Below are positions 46,597 through 55,610 of a stretch of DNA of 64,000 bases, piece by piece. The stretch covers positions 62,001 to 126,000 of the forward strand of contig JAAEQC010000218.1 of assembly GCA_024231905.1 (NCBI GenBank), read 5' to 3'. A program made the position numbers and the translations under genes. This DNA comes from a bacterium (GTDB lineage: Bacteria > Krumholzibacteriota > Krumholzibacteriia > LZORAL124-64-63). Every line of letters begins with the position of its first letter. Within the stretch, counting starts at the first letter, position 1. Below the pieces are notes generated by a model. The model had not been told where the DNA came from. It was given only the letters and a program-made list of their open reading frames with translations, and did not search any database.

Positions 46597-47288
46597 CGTC
46601 GTGATTTCCGCTCGGCGGCGCGGCCCACGTCGCGCCAGCCGCTGTTGCCGCGCTGCACGGCCATGTTCGGCTTGCCGGTGAAATTGAGGACCGCCGGCTG
46701 GCAGCCCGCGCCGAAGACCTCGCTGAGCATCTGGGCGTCATTGGAGCCGATGTACAGGGCCCGCGTGCCGCTGCCGGGGCAACCGGACGTGGACTCGCAG
46801 GTGAGGATACCCTCGGGCTTCAGTTCGAAGCGCACGTTGGCAGTCTCGCCCTGGAACAGGATCTCCCAGCTCACCAGCTTCACGCCCTCGTCGGTCAGGC
46901 GCAGGGACCGGTTCAGCCCCACCAGGCAGCCGGCGGGTTCACCGGCCAGGTCCACGATGCCCTCCGGGAGAATCTTGCGCACGGTCAGGGGCTTGGCCCC
47001 CTTCACCACCAGCTGCAGTTCGTAGCCGCCCAGGGACAGGAACGCCTCGCCCTCGATGGCCACCGGTTCCACGTCCATCAACCAGGCACTCAAAGTGACC
47101 TTGGTCAGGCCGATCTCGTCGGCCTTGGCCTCCAGGACCCCCGGGCCGTCCACCGTCTCGCCAAAGCGCAGGTGCACCACACCGTTCTCGCCGCACCAGG
47201 TGCTGGCCGCCGCGTGGTCCGGCGCCAGGGTGGACGCCGCCAGCAGGACCAGGCACATTCCGGTCGTCAACACCGCGCATCGCTTCAT
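46593..47288 (-). CDS. Exported protein of unknown function
   Basis: ATG 47288 follows GGAGG and an 8-base spacer; 231 residues. The signal peptide MKRCAVLTTGMCLVLLAASTLAPDHAAA precedes a mature beta-rich part (TWCGENGVVHLRFGE, VTLSAWLMDVEPVAIEGEAFLSLGGYELQLVVKG, LVSWEILFQGETANVRFELKPEGI). Four cysteines are present, and a C-terminal region ends QPAVLNFTGKPNMAVQRGNSGWRDVGRAAERKSRR. It is the last gene of the run behind the ABC-2 exporter, 14 bases after its second permease, so it may be an exporter partner or cargo. The C-terminal GWRDVGRAAE is only a faint match to the W-x-x-I-K motif. Confidence 0.75.
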   Translation of the reverse strand: MKRCAVLTTGMCLVLLAASTLAPDHAAASTWCGENGVVHLRFGETVDGPGVLEAKADEIGLTKVTLSAWLMDVEPVAIEGEAFLSLGGYELQLVVKGAKPLTVRKILPEGIVDLAGEPAGCLVGLNRSLRLTDEGVKLVSWEILFQGETANVRFELKPEGILTCESTSGCPGSGTRALYIGSNDAQMLSEVFGAGCQPAVLNFTGKPNMAVQRGNSGWRDVGRAAERKSRR

Positions 47289-47302
47289 GTGAATCGCCTC
47301 CA

Positions 47303-48136
47303 TCAACTGCCCGTACTGGTGTAGTTGGCGACGCCGCGCCGCCACAGGAGAACCGCCCCGGAGAATACGACGAGGCCCACCAGGGGAGTCAAGGCCGCGA
47401 CGGAGTGAAGGTTCCCCTCGCCGATGAACCAGCTCGCCGGGTAGAAGGCCACCCAGGCGAAGGGGAGCACGAACGTCAGCAGCACCCGCACCGGCAGGCT
47501 GTAGATGGTCAGGGGATAGCGACTGAAACGGATGACGTTGTACACCGGCGGCGCGATCCCCATCTTGTCCTCGATCCAGAAGCTGATAGACGTGATCCCC
47601 AGGAAGACCCCCAGATAGACCAGCGCCGCGGTGGGGCCCATGACCAGGACCGCCAGCACGTCCAGCGCCCCCACCTCCAGTTGCATACGCATGCCGGACC
47701 AGATGACGATGGCCGTGCCCAGGACGATCTCGTTCAGCCCCGACACGTTGAAACTCTCGCACAGAACCTGGGCCAGGGTGTTCACCGGCCGCAGCAGCAC
47801 CCGGTCGAACTTGCCCTGGATGAGGTAGCGGTCGGCGAACTGGTAGAGATTCACCGAGATGATGTTGAATATACCCAAGGGAACGAGGCTGAAGCCGTAG
47901 ATGAAGAGCACCTGTTCGAAGGTCCAGCCCTGCAGGGCGGTGACCTTGCCGAAGAGCGTGGTCAGCACGGCGAGCTGGATGATGATGCTCACCATGACCC
48001 CGAAGGTGTCCACGAAGAAGTCCATGCGGTAGGCCAGGCGGGTCTTGATGAACTGGGCGAAGTAGGCGCCGAAGATGCCCATCTGCCAGCGGATCGAGGC
48101 CGCCAAGGTGCGTTGCCGTCTCTGTTCCAGCTGCAT
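47303..48136 (-). CDS. ABC-2 type permease (ABC2_membrane_6-like), second subunit
   Basis: The 277-aa protein has six predicted membrane helices (FFVDTFGVMVSIIIQLAVLTTLF, VLFIYGFSLVPLGIFNIISVNLY, LDVLAVLVMGPTAALVYLGVFLGITSISFW). RYLIQGKFDRVLLRPVN and YPLTIYSLPVRVLLTFVLPFAWVAFYPASWF match the paired permeases of PF06182 exporters. It starts two bases after the first permease stop. The cargo is unknown. Confidence 0.88.
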   Translation of the reverse strand: MQLEQRRQRTLAASIRWQMGIFGAYFAQFIKTRLAYRMDFFVDTFGVMVSIIIQLAVLTTLFGKVTALQGWTFEQVLFIYGFSLVPLGIFNIISVNLYQFADRYLIQGKFDRVLLRPVNTLAQVLCESFNVSGLNEIVLGTAIVIWSGMRMQLEVGALDVLAVLVMGPTAALVYLGVFLGITSISFWIEDKMGIAPPVYNVIRFSRYPLTIYSLPVRVLLTFVLPFAWVAFYPASWFIGEGNLHSVAALTPLVGLVVFSGAVLLWRRGVANYTSTGS

Positions 48137-48138
48137 GG

Positions 48139-49005
48139 TCACCCCCCCTGCACGATGACCGTGCGCACCGAACGTTTCCACACCACGCGGCCCGCCAAGT
48201 AGAGCCCCACCGCCCAGGCCGCCTGGATACCCAGGGCGATCCACAATTCGTTGCCCGGCCGCTTGCCCAGGTAGATGGTCACCGGGATGTAGCCCACCGC
48301 CTGGAAGGGCAGGAAGCCGACCGCCGTCTGGAACCACTCGGGAAAGAACGAGAAGGGGATCAAGAGGCCGTTGAGGAAGTCGGCCGAAACCATCTTGGCC
48401 CGCAGCACGCCCGAGATGTTCTTCATGTAGAAGGCCAGACAGCCGGTGAGGAAGTTGATCTGGCTGTACACCATCAGCGACAGGATGAAGCTGACGACGG
48501 TCCAGCCCAGGAGGGCCGGATCCTCCGGCAGGTTGATCCCGAACAACGGCACGATGACCACGGAAATGGGCAGGGTGAACATGAGCAGCCGGAAGGCCGA
48601 TTCGCCGGCGGCCTCGAAGGTCATCACCGCCTGCACGTCGAAGGGCTTGACCAGCTGCATGGCGATCTGGCCCTCCTGGATCTGGTGCATGAGCTCCCGG
48701 GCGATGTTGTTGAAATAGAAGCTGCGGCCGATCCAGCCCACGGCGATGTAGGTGACCATCTCCTGGACCGTCAGGCCGCCCATGGTGGCCACGCCGTCGG
48801 GCCCGGGAACGCGGCTCTCGAAGAGAGCGGTATAGAGATAGTAGTAGCCGGACACGAAGATGGTGTAGCTGATGACCCCCGTGTAGTAGCGCAGGCGGTA
48901 GGCCAGGTACTTGAGGAAGGCCAGGCGGATGAAGTGGCCGTAGAGGCCGGCGGTGGCGCGCGCGGAGCGGTGCCAGGGTTCGAGGACGTGGGCCAGGGCG
49001 GTCAC
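48139..49005 (-). CDS. ABC-2 type permease (ABC2_membrane_6-like), first subunit
   Basis: The 288-aa permease starts GTG 49005 in a GTGA overlap with the ATPase stop. It has six hydrophobic helices, for example VISYTIFVSGYYYLYTALFE and WTVVSFILSLMVYSQINFLTGCLAFYM, and the family segments QEGQIAMQLVKPFDVQ and LNGLLIPFSFFPEWFQTAVGFLPFQAV. It pairs with the next gene to form a heterodimeric membrane channel driven by the ATPase encoded upstream. Cargo is unknown. Confidence 0.88.
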   Translation of the reverse strand: MTALAHVLEPWHRSARATAGLYGHFIRLAFLKYLAYRLRYYTGVISYTIFVSGYYYLYTALFESRVPGPDGVATMGGLTVQEMVTYIAVGWIGRSFYFNNIARELMHQIQEGQIAMQLVKPFDVQAVMTFEAAGESAFRLLMFTLPISVVIVPLFGINLPEDPALLGWTVVSFILSLMVYSQINFLTGCLAFYMKNISGVLRAKMVSADFLNGLLIPFSFFPEWFQTAVGFLPFQAVGYIPVTIYLGKRPGNELWIALGIQAAWAVGLYLAGRVVWKRSVRTVIVQGG

Positions 49006-50048
49006 GACGCGGCCCCGTCGTTCGTGGACACTGCGGTCGCGCCATTCTTGGCGTCCCGGTAGATCTCCCGCACGATCTCCTCGATGTCCGGCTCGGCCAG
49101 GCGCAGGTCCGACACGGGGCAGGCGTTCACCAGGCGCTTGATGACCTCGGCCCCGGCCACGTCCTGGCGGCGGAACTCGGCCACGTGGCGCAGGCCCTCC
49201 TCCTGGTCCCAGGTCACGGGAAGTCCGGAGACGGCTGCTTCCAGGGCGGCCACGGTAGTGGGTTCGCGCAGGTCCACGGTCAGGCGCACCCGGTGGCCCG
49301 TGCGCTGCCTGAGGTCATCCAGCTCGCCGTCGTAGTGGACGCGGCCCTTGTCGATGATGATGACCCGGTCGCAGAGTTGCTCGATGTCCCCCAGGTCGTG
49401 GGTGGTGAGGATGACCGTCACCCCGTCGCGGTCACGGATCTCCTTGAGGAACAGGCGCACGTTCTCCTTGGCCACCACGTCCAGGCCAATGGTGGGCTCG
49501 TCCAGGAAGAGGATACGCGGCCGGTGCAGCAGGGCCGCAGCCAGATCGCAACGCATGCGCTGGCCGAGGCTGAGCTTGCGGACGGGCTGGTGCAGGAACT
49601 CGTTCACCCCCAGCAGGTCGTCGAAGATCTCCATCTGCCGGGTGTAGGTGGCGTCGTCCACCTCGTAGATCTTCTGCAGCAGGCGGAAGGACTCGACCAC
49701 GGCCAGGTCCCACCACAGCTGGGTACGCTGGCCGAAGACGGCGCCGATGTGGCGGGTGTACTGGCGGCGCTGTTTCCAGGGGACCATGCCGCCCACGGTG
49801 ACCTGGCCGCCGGTGGGCGTGAGGATGCCCGTGAGCATCTTGATGGTCGTCGATTTGCCGGCGCCGTTGGCGCCGATGTATCCCACCATCTCGCCGGGGT
49901 CGATGTCGAAGCAGACGTCTTCCACGGCGCGCAGGGTGCGCCAGCGGGGCCTGAGCAGATCGACGAAGCCGCCCATGACGCCCTCGCGCTTGTCCATGAG
50001 GCGGTAGTCGCGGGTCAGGTCCCGGACGCGGATGAGGGGTTCGCTCAA
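49002..50048 (-). CDS. ABC-2 exporter ATPase
   Basis: A TTG start at 50048 overlaps the xseB stop (TTGA) and follows AGGAAG. The 348-aa ATPase has Walker A GYIGANGAGKSTTIKMLTG, Q-loop region AVFGQRTQLWWDLAV, signature LSLGQRMRCDLAAAL (LSLGQ variant), Walker B ILFLDEPTIGLD and the H-loop VILTTHDLGD. About 100 residues at the C-terminus form an extra domain. It powers the two permeases that follow with 4-base and 2-base junctions. The variant LSLGQ signature is common in this subfamily. Confidence 0.94.
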   Translation of the reverse strand: MSEPLIRVRDLTRDYRLMDKREGVMGGFVDLLRPRWRTLRAVEDVCFDIDPGEMVGYIGANGAGKSTTIKMLTGILTPTGGQVTVGGMVPWKQRRQYTRHIGAVFGQRTQLWWDLAVVESFRLLQKIYEVDDATYTRQMEIFDDLLGVNEFLHQPVRKLSLGQRMRCDLAAALLHRPRILFLDEPTIGLDVVAKENVRLFLKEIRDRDGVTVILTTHDLGDIEQLCDRVIIIDKGRVHYDGELDDLRQRTGHRVRLTVDLREPTTVAALEAAVSGLPVTWDQEEGLRHVAEFRRQDVAGAEVIKRLVNACPVSDLRLAEPDIEEIVREIYRDAKNGATAVSTNDGAAS

Positions 50049-50278
50049 GGGGTGTCTTCCTTGGCTGCGTCATCGTCCTGGAGGCCCTTGACCAGGTCGC
50101 GGACCTCGCGGTCGGTCTTCTCGAGCTTCTCGCGGCAGACGGTGATGAGTTCCACTGCGCGCTTGACCTCGGCGCCGAGGCGGTCGATGTCCACGTCCTC
50201 GCGTTCGAGGTTGGCGAGGATGTCTTCGACTTCGGTCATGGCTTGGCCGAAGGAGAGTTTGTTGGATTCTCTACTCAT
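50045..50278 (-). CDS. xseB: Exodeoxyribonuclease VII small subunit
   Basis: The 77-aa protein starts after GGAGAGGAGAT. It has the family pattern KLSFGQAMTEVEDILANLE, DIDRLGAEVKRAVELITVCREKLEKTDREV, a helical hairpin that caps the XseA arms. It is separated from xseA by a small membrane-protein gene and overlaps the ABC ATPase by four bases. XseB with XseA degrades single-stranded DNA. Confidence 0.94.
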   Translation of the reverse strand: MSRESNKLSFGQAMTEVEDILANLEREDVDIDRLGAEVKRAVELITVCREKLEKTDREVRDLVKGLQDDDAAKEDTP

Positions 50279-50349
50279 ATCTCCTCTCCTGCCGGCCCTC
50301 GATCGGCCGGCTCAACGCTTGGTCTTGCTCGAGTCTCCATGGAATGGAA

Positions 50350-50853
50350 TCACTCGTGCCCGGCGGAATCCGGCGTCGCGGACGATCTGCGACGGCGCAG
50401 CCTGACGATACCGGACACCCCCAAGATCGCCGTGAGGGCGCCCGACGTCCAGCGCATGATCCGCATATCCGCCCGACTCCTGGCCACCTGGTCCGTGTAG
50501 GGAAGCACGATCTCGCCGTTGACCGCGATCTCCCGCGCGTACTCGTTGAGCTTGCCGAAGAACCGGCGCTCGACCCGGGCTTCGATCAGGTCGCCCTCCC
50601 GGACCTCCTCCGGTCGGAACCCCAGTTCCTCGGGCCATCCGATGATCATCGCCCGGATCCGGAAATCGCCCTGGGGCGATTCCAGTTGGTAGACCCGGTC
50701 CAGACCATGGGTCCACGAGTCCACGACCTTTCCGGACACGAGAGTCAGATCCTCGCGTGCGGTGGGAGAGTCGGGGACGAAGCTCATGGCAAAGAGGAAT
50801 CCGAAGAGCAGACAGGCCCATGAGGAATCCAATTCGCGGATCATTTTTGCCAT
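50350..50853 (-). CDS. Small membrane protein of unknown function between xseA and xseB
   Basis: The 167-aa product has an N-terminal hydrophobic segment (SSWACLLFGFLFAMSFVP), a soluble middle with VSGKVVDSWTHGLDRVYQLES, MIIGWPEELGFRPEEVREGDLIEARVERRFFGKL, and a C-terminal helix SGALTAILGVSGIVRL followed by Arg-rich residues. The middle region resembles an OB-like or membrane-associated domain but no named family is recognised. It sits on the same strand as xseA and xseB, 198 bases after xseA and 71 before xseB. Real coding is supported by its membrane topology and position; a start upstream of 50853 is not seen. Confidence 0.6.
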   Translation of the reverse strand: MAKMIRELDSSWACLLFGFLFAMSFVPDSPTAREDLTLVSGKVVDSWTHGLDRVYQLESPQGDFRIRAMIIGWPEELGFRPEEVREGDLIEARVERRFFGKLNEYAREIAVNGEIVLPYTDQVARSRADMRIMRWTSGALTAILGVSGIVRLRRRRSSATPDSAGHE

Positions 50854-51051
50854 GAGTACGGCACCTCGCAGGCCGTATCAATGCTGAATCGGAATCCAGC
50901 CGTGCTTTCGCTGCATCTCAACGTTCGCCCGAACCCCGGTCCGATTCTGCCGGCAGCGCTACCCGATCCTACCATGCGTATTCGAGCACTTCTTGAACCA
51001 TCGGGATTCTACAGCCGCTGTTCTCCGCGCCGGACGGTGGAGGACCACCGA

Positions 51052-52530
51052 TCAGAACAGGGAGAGATCCCCTTGGCCGGGTTCCTCACCAGTCTTCTTT
51101 CTGGTCCTGCGTTTCGCGGTGCGTGTCGTGTCCTTCGGCTGCACCACGCTCCGCAGTTCCCCCTCGGCCAACCGCGTGGTGAGTACCGTCCCCGGCCCCG
51201 CGTCCTTGGCCCTGACCAGCGCCTTCCCCTCCGGTCCCAGGGTGATCGAATACCCCCGCGCCAGCAACCGCGCCGGATCCATCAGTTCCACCTGCTTGCC
51301 CAGCGCTTCCAATCGCACCGCCCGCCGCCGCATGGCCCGCGGCGCCTCGCTCGCCAGCCGCCGTCCGCACTCCGCCAACCGCCGCCGCTCCTTCACCGAC
51401 CGGGCCGTGGCCACGGCCCCCAGGTCCGCCGCCCGGGTCGCCAGCCGCGCGTTGGCGCGCGTCAGTCTGCGGCCCACCGTCTGCTGCAGGCGCCCCGCCG
51501 TCCGCTGCACCCGCAGCCGGGCCGAGAGCAGCCCCCGATCCACGACTGCGCCCAACTGTCGGGCAACCTCCAGGCGTGACTGCGCAGCGCCAAGCAGGTC
51601 TCCAACGGCATCCAGCAATCGCTCTGTTCCATCCTCCACCCGTCCCGCGGCCAGGTCCACCCGGTCCACCAGGAACTCGGCCGCCGCCGTGGGCGTCTTG
51701 CATATGTGATGCGCCACCAGGTCGGCGATGGAAGTGTCGATCTCGTGGCCGATGGCCGTCACCACCGGCACCGGGCAGCGGGCGATGGCCACGGCCAGGT
51801 CCTGCTGGTCGAACCAGCTGAGGTCGGCGCGCGAACCACCGCCGCGGGTAATGACGATGACCTCGACGCCGTCGTTCTCCAGGCGATCCAGAGCCGCCAC
51901 CACCTCGGCCTGCACCCGTTCACCCTGCATCTTGGCGCCCACGGACTCCACCCGGAACGCCCAGCCCGACTGTTCGAGCCCGGTCAGGAAATCCCGCTCG
52001 GCGGCGCTGCCGACGGACGTGACTAGCCCCACGTGCAGGGGTACCTCGGGCAAGGACACGGTCCGGTTGAGTTCGAGGAGACCCTCTTTTTCCAGGAAGG
52101 CCAACACCTCGCGACGGCGCGCCTCAAGTTGGCCCAGGGCGTAGCTCTTGTCCACGCCCACGATCTTCAGGCTGAGCTTGCCGAACTTGGCGTAGAAGTC
52201 GACTTGCGCCTCCAGGCACACCTCCAACTTGTTGGCCAGTTGGAGATCCGGGTCCGAGCCGTCCAGGTAGCGGGCGAGACCGAACTTCTGGCGGTCCCAG
52301 CCCATGATGCCGGCGGGGATCTGATACTCGGCCGCGCCCGAGGCGCCGGTCTCGTGCAACTCAAAATAGACATGAGAGCGGCGGGCCGCGTCGGACGGCA
52401 GGCGCTGGATCTCGCCCTTGACCCACACGGTCGCGGGGAACGACGCGCGCACCGCGTCGGAGATGCGCTCGTTGAGCTGGCGGACGGTCAGGATGTCGCG
52501 GCGATCTTCCATGTCAGAGGGATTTTCCAT
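51052..52530 (-). CDS. xseA: Exodeoxyribonuclease VII large subunit
   Basis: The 492-aa nuclease has an N-terminal OB-fold (LTVRQLNERISDAVRASFPATVWVKGEI), YFELHETGASG, the catalytic-core segments PLHVGLVTSVGSAAERDFL, VIVITRGGGSRADLSWFDQ, and PVVTAIGHEIDTSIADLVAHHICKTPTAAAEFLV (with the conserved His/Asp), then a long coiled arm. ATG 52530 begins one base after the MATE stop; a second ATG at 52512 lies in a duplicated CTCTGACATGGAA and is an alternative. It degrades single-stranded DNA with XseB. Confidence 0.96.
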   Translation of the reverse strand: MENPSDMEDRRDILTVRQLNERISDAVRASFPATVWVKGEIQRLPSDAARRSHVYFELHETGASGAAEYQIPAGIMGWDRQKFGLARYLDGSDPDLQLANKLEVCLEAQVDFYAKFGKLSLKIVGVDKSYALGQLEARRREVLAFLEKEGLLELNRTVSLPEVPLHVGLVTSVGSAAERDFLTGLEQSGWAFRVESVGAKMQGERVQAEVVAALDRLENDGVEVIVITRGGGSRADLSWFDQQDLAVAIARCPVPVVTAIGHEIDTSIADLVAHHICKTPTAAAEFLVDRVDLAAGRVEDGTERLLDAVGDLLGAAQSRLEVARQLGAVVDRGLLSARLRVQRTAGRLQQTVGRRLTRANARLATRAADLGAVATARSVKERRRLAECGRRLASEAPRAMRRRAVRLEALGKQVELMDPARLLARGYSITLGPEGKALVRAKDAGPGTVLTTRLAEGELRSVVQPKDTTRTAKRRTRKKTGEEPGQGDLSLF

Positions 52531-52531
52531 G

Positions 52532-53908
52532 TCAGAGTCGATTCTTCCACCAGCGGCCGCGCACGAAGAGCACGACCATGATCACGGCGTAGAGGGTGAA
52601 CCACAGGACCAGGGCGCCCCAGGCGCCGAAGAGGCCGCCCCCCAGAACGACCCCGAAAAGATAAGCCAGAACGGGCATGAGTCCGAATCCGGTAATCAAG
52701 TCGGCGAGCATGACCTGGCGCGTCCAACCGGCGCCGCGCAGGGCACCGGCCAGAGTGAGCCCCACCGCGTCGGCGATCTGCACCCAGCCCATGAGGCGCA
52801 TGATGGGCGTGCCGGCGGCCACCAGGTCGGGGCTGTCGGTGAAGACCCGCAGGAAGACCCCGGGCATCACCAGAAAGGCCACGCCGAAGATGCCCATGAA
52901 GACCGTCGCCAGGCCCACCCCGCCCCAGCTGGCGCGCAGAGCCCCGCGCACGTCCCGGCGCCCCAGGCTCTGACCCACCAGGGTCTGCACCGCCGCCCCC
53001 ACGCCGAAACCCGGCATGAAGCTCAACGCGGCGATGCGCAGGACGATGTTGCCGGCGGCCACGGCGATGACCGAGATGCGGCCCAGGATCCAGAAGAGGA
53101 TGAGTACAGCCACGAGGTTGGCCAGGGTCTGCACCGCCGGCGGCCAGGCGATCTTCAGGAACGGCGCGAAGAGACGCGGCTGGAAGTTGGACCGGCACAA
53201 CACCCGGAAGCGCTTGCGGATCGAGGGCCGCATGGCCCAGACGACCACCGCCAGGGCAGCCGCCGCCGCGCTCAGGGTGCTGGCCAGAGCGGCCCCCTTC
53301 ACACCCAGCACCGGCGCCCCGAACTTGCCGAAGATCAACGCCCAGTTCAGCACCGCGTTCAGCACGTTCATGCCGATGCCGATCCACATGCCCACGCGGG
53401 TCCAGCCCACACCGTCGAACATGGCCTTGACCAGGAAGAACGTCAGCAAGGGGAGCATGCCGGCGTAGCGCCAGCGCACGTAATCCGTTCCCAGTTCGAG
53501 CATGGGGCGGTCGGCGGCCACCCAGCCCATGAGACGATCCGGCCAGACCAGGCCGATGATCATGAAGACGGTGCCCAGGGCGAAGACCGCCACCAGGCCC
53601 GTGGCCAGGACTGCGCCCACTTCCCCGTCGCGCCCTTCGCCGACCCGGCGGGCAGTGTAGGTCTGGACGGCGACCTCCACGGCCTTGAGGCTCATGGCCG
53701 TGGCGCTGAACAGCAGGGTGGCCACGCCCACGGCGGCCAGGGCGGTCTCGCCCAGGCGGCCCACCATGATGGTGTCCACCAGGCCCATGAGGGTCTGGGA
53801 CAACTGGGCCAGAACGACGGGCGTCGCCAGGCCGGCGATGACCGACAGCAGGCGACGCCGCGTCAGATCCCCGAGACGGGGCGGTATGGCGGTTGCGTCA
53901 GCCGACAA
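52532..53908 (-). CDS. MATE family efflux transporter
   Basis: The 458-aa protein has about twelve helices in two MatE repeats. The N-terminal repeat carries VVLAQLSQTLMGLVDTIMVGRLGETALAAVG; the second has FKIAW-PPAVQTLANLVAVLILFWILGRI and FMPGFGVGAAVQTLVGQSLGRRD, the family GxGxxV-LVGQxLG motif. A TTG start at 53908 follows GGTGGAG and overlaps the PepA stop by 11 bases. Such transporters export drugs or metabolites using Na+ or H+; here the cargo and ion are unknown. Confidence 0.92.
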   Translation of the reverse strand: MSADATAIPPRLGDLTRRRLLSVIAGLATPVVLAQLSQTLMGLVDTIMVGRLGETALAAVGVATLLFSATAMSLKAVEVAVQTYTARRVGEGRDGEVGAVLATGLVAVFALGTVFMIIGLVWPDRLMGWVAADRPMLELGTDYVRWRYAGMLPLLTFFLVKAMFDGVGWTRVGMWIGIGMNVLNAVLNWALIFGKFGAPVLGVKGAALASTLSAAAAALAVVVWAMRPSIRKRFRVLCRSNFQPRLFAPFLKIAWPPAVQTLANLVAVLILFWILGRISVIAVAAGNIVLRIAALSFMPGFGVGAAVQTLVGQSLGRRDVRGALRASWGGVGLATVFMGIFGVAFLVMPGVFLRVFTDSPDLVAAGTPIMRLMGWVQIADAVGLTLAGALRGAGWTRQVMLADLITGFGLMPVLAYLFGVVLGGGLFGAWGALVLWFTLYAVIMVVLFVRGRWWKNRL

Positions 53909-55403
53909 GGAGCTCCACCGCCCGGGCGATCAAACGCGCCCCGAAGCCCGTGGCCCCCTTGGGACAGGTGGGCGTGGCGCCGTCGCTCCAGGCCGTGCCC
54001 GCGATGTCCAGGTGGGCCCAGGCGGTCTCGTCGTCCACGAAGTGCTGGAGGAACGCGCCCGCGGTGAGTGCGCCGGCCTCACGACCCTTGCCCAGATTCT
54101 TGAGGTCGCTCCAGGTGCCCTTGACCTCGTCACGGTGCTCGTCCACCAGGGGCAGGTGCCAGACACGCTCGAAGGTCTCGCCGCCGGCCTGGCGCAAGGC
54201 GTCGATGACCTCGCCGCTGTTGCCCATCAAGCCCGCGAAGTGGCTGCCCAGGGCAACCACGCAGGCGCCCGTGAGGGTGGCCGCGTCGATGATGGTGCTG
54301 GGCTTGCCCCGGCCGGCGTACCACAGGGCGTCGCCCAGGATGAGCCGGCCCTCGGCGTCGGTGTTGAGGATCTCCACGGTCTTGCCGTTGGCCATGGTGA
54401 TCACGTCGGCCGGGCGGACGGCGTTCCCGTCCGGCATGTTCTCGGCCGTGGGGACGACCACCGTCAGGTTCACGTCCAGCTTGCGGCGGGCCACGATGAC
54501 CGCCGCGCCCAGCACCGCCGCGGCACCGCCCATGTCCGTCTTCATGAGTTCCATGCCCGTGCCGGGCTTCAGCGAAATACCACCCGTGTCGAAGGTGATC
54601 CCCTTGCCCACCAGGGCGATCTTCGGCGCCTTGGCACCCGACGGCGCCTTGTGCTCCAGGACGATCAGCCGCGGCGGGTTGGTCGAACCCTGGCCCACGC
54701 CCAGCAGGCCGCCCATGTTCAGCTTCTTCAGTTCCGCCGGAAGCAGCACCTTGCAGCGCAGGCCCTCGCGCCGGGCCATGCGGCGGGCGCGGGCAGCCAT
54801 GTCCGCCGGGGTGAGGATGTTCGGGGGCAGGTTCACCAGCTCGCGGGTGAAGAAGCAACCGGCCAGGTTTGCGTCGGCCTCGGCGCAGCCGGCCCTCAGG
54901 GCCCGTGTGCGGCTGCCGTCGGCCAGCAGGGTGACCGTGCGCAGTCCCGGCTTCTTCTTGCCCGTCTTGAGCGTGCCCACCGGCGAGGTGGCCAGGCCGC
55001 AGCCCTCGGCGAAGCAACGGGCGAAAGTATGGTCGTCGAAGTTGATGAGTTTCGCCGCCGGCACCACCGCCGCCAGCTTCGCGGTCTTCATGCCCACGGC
55101 CGCGCGGGCTGCCAAACCGGCGCAGTTGCGGATGGTCTGCAGGCCCACCTCCTTGGCCTTCCCCATGCCCACCAGCAGGACCAGCCCCGCCTTCACGCCG
55201 GGCAGATGCACCGCCAGGGTCTTCTCCGCCACAGCCGTGAAACCGGCGGCGGTGACCGCGCTCTTCAGGGCCCGCTTGCCAGCCGTGTCCAGATCCCGCG
55301 ACAGGGGCCCCAGGTCGGCGGCATCCTTCTTACGGAAGACGGGATAAAGGACGAGATCGGTGGCGGCCGCGGCGAAACCGGCGGTGGCGACACGGTACTG
55401 CAT
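53898..55403 (-). CDS. pepA: Leucyl aminopeptidase, family M17
   Basis: The 501-aa protein has the variable N-terminal domain and the conserved C-terminal catalytic domain. LVGKGITFDTGGISLKPG (Lys and Asp ligands), MKTDMGGAAAVLG, and the signature NTDAEGRLILGDALW hold the two-zinc site. AGGAT precedes ATG 55403. It removes N-terminal residues in the cytosol. It is the first gene of a long minus-strand run, divergent from the DAACS symporter at 55611. Confidence 0.95.
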   Translation of the reverse strand: MQYRVATAGFAAAATDLVLYPVFRKKDAADLGPLSRDLDTAGKRALKSAVTAAGFTAVAEKTLAVHLPGVKAGLVLLVGMGKAKEVGLQTIRNCAGLAARAAVGMKTAKLAAVVPAAKLINFDDHTFARCFAEGCGLATSPVGTLKTGKKKPGLRTVTLLADGSRTRALRAGCAEADANLAGCFFTRELVNLPPNILTPADMAARARRMARREGLRCKVLLPAELKKLNMGGLLGVGQGSTNPPRLIVLEHKAPSGAKAPKIALVGKGITFDTGGISLKPGTGMELMKTDMGGAAAVLGAAVIVARRKLDVNLTVVVPTAENMPDGNAVRPADVITMANGKTVEILNTDAEGRLILGDALWYAGRGKPSTIIDAATLTGACVVALGSHFAGLMGNSGEVIDALRQAGGETFERVWHLPLVDEHRDEVKGTWSDLKNLGKGREAGALTAGAFLQHFVDDETAWAHLDIAGTAWSDGATPTCPKGATGFGARLIARAVELLVG

Positions 55404-55610
55404 GTTGGCGATCCTTCCGGGACAAGGCGAACGGCCCGTTCCCGGGCCGGCGTATTGGAGTGTGACGGGGACATTCTAGCAACGGTCCCGCCGATTGCCA
55501 GCGGGAATCCAGTCGCTGTGCTGAGAAGCGCCGGTTGCCCCTTGTGACCGCCCGGGAGCACCGGTACACTGCGTCGAAACCCCGTCCGCCCCCGCCCCCC
55601 GAGGTTCCGC

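Noticed and set aside
46593..46660. GWRDVGRAAE tail of the exported protein as a member of the W-x-x-I-K tail family
   Set aside because: Only the Trp and a hydrophobic at +3 match; the K-A core and aromatic at the end are missing.
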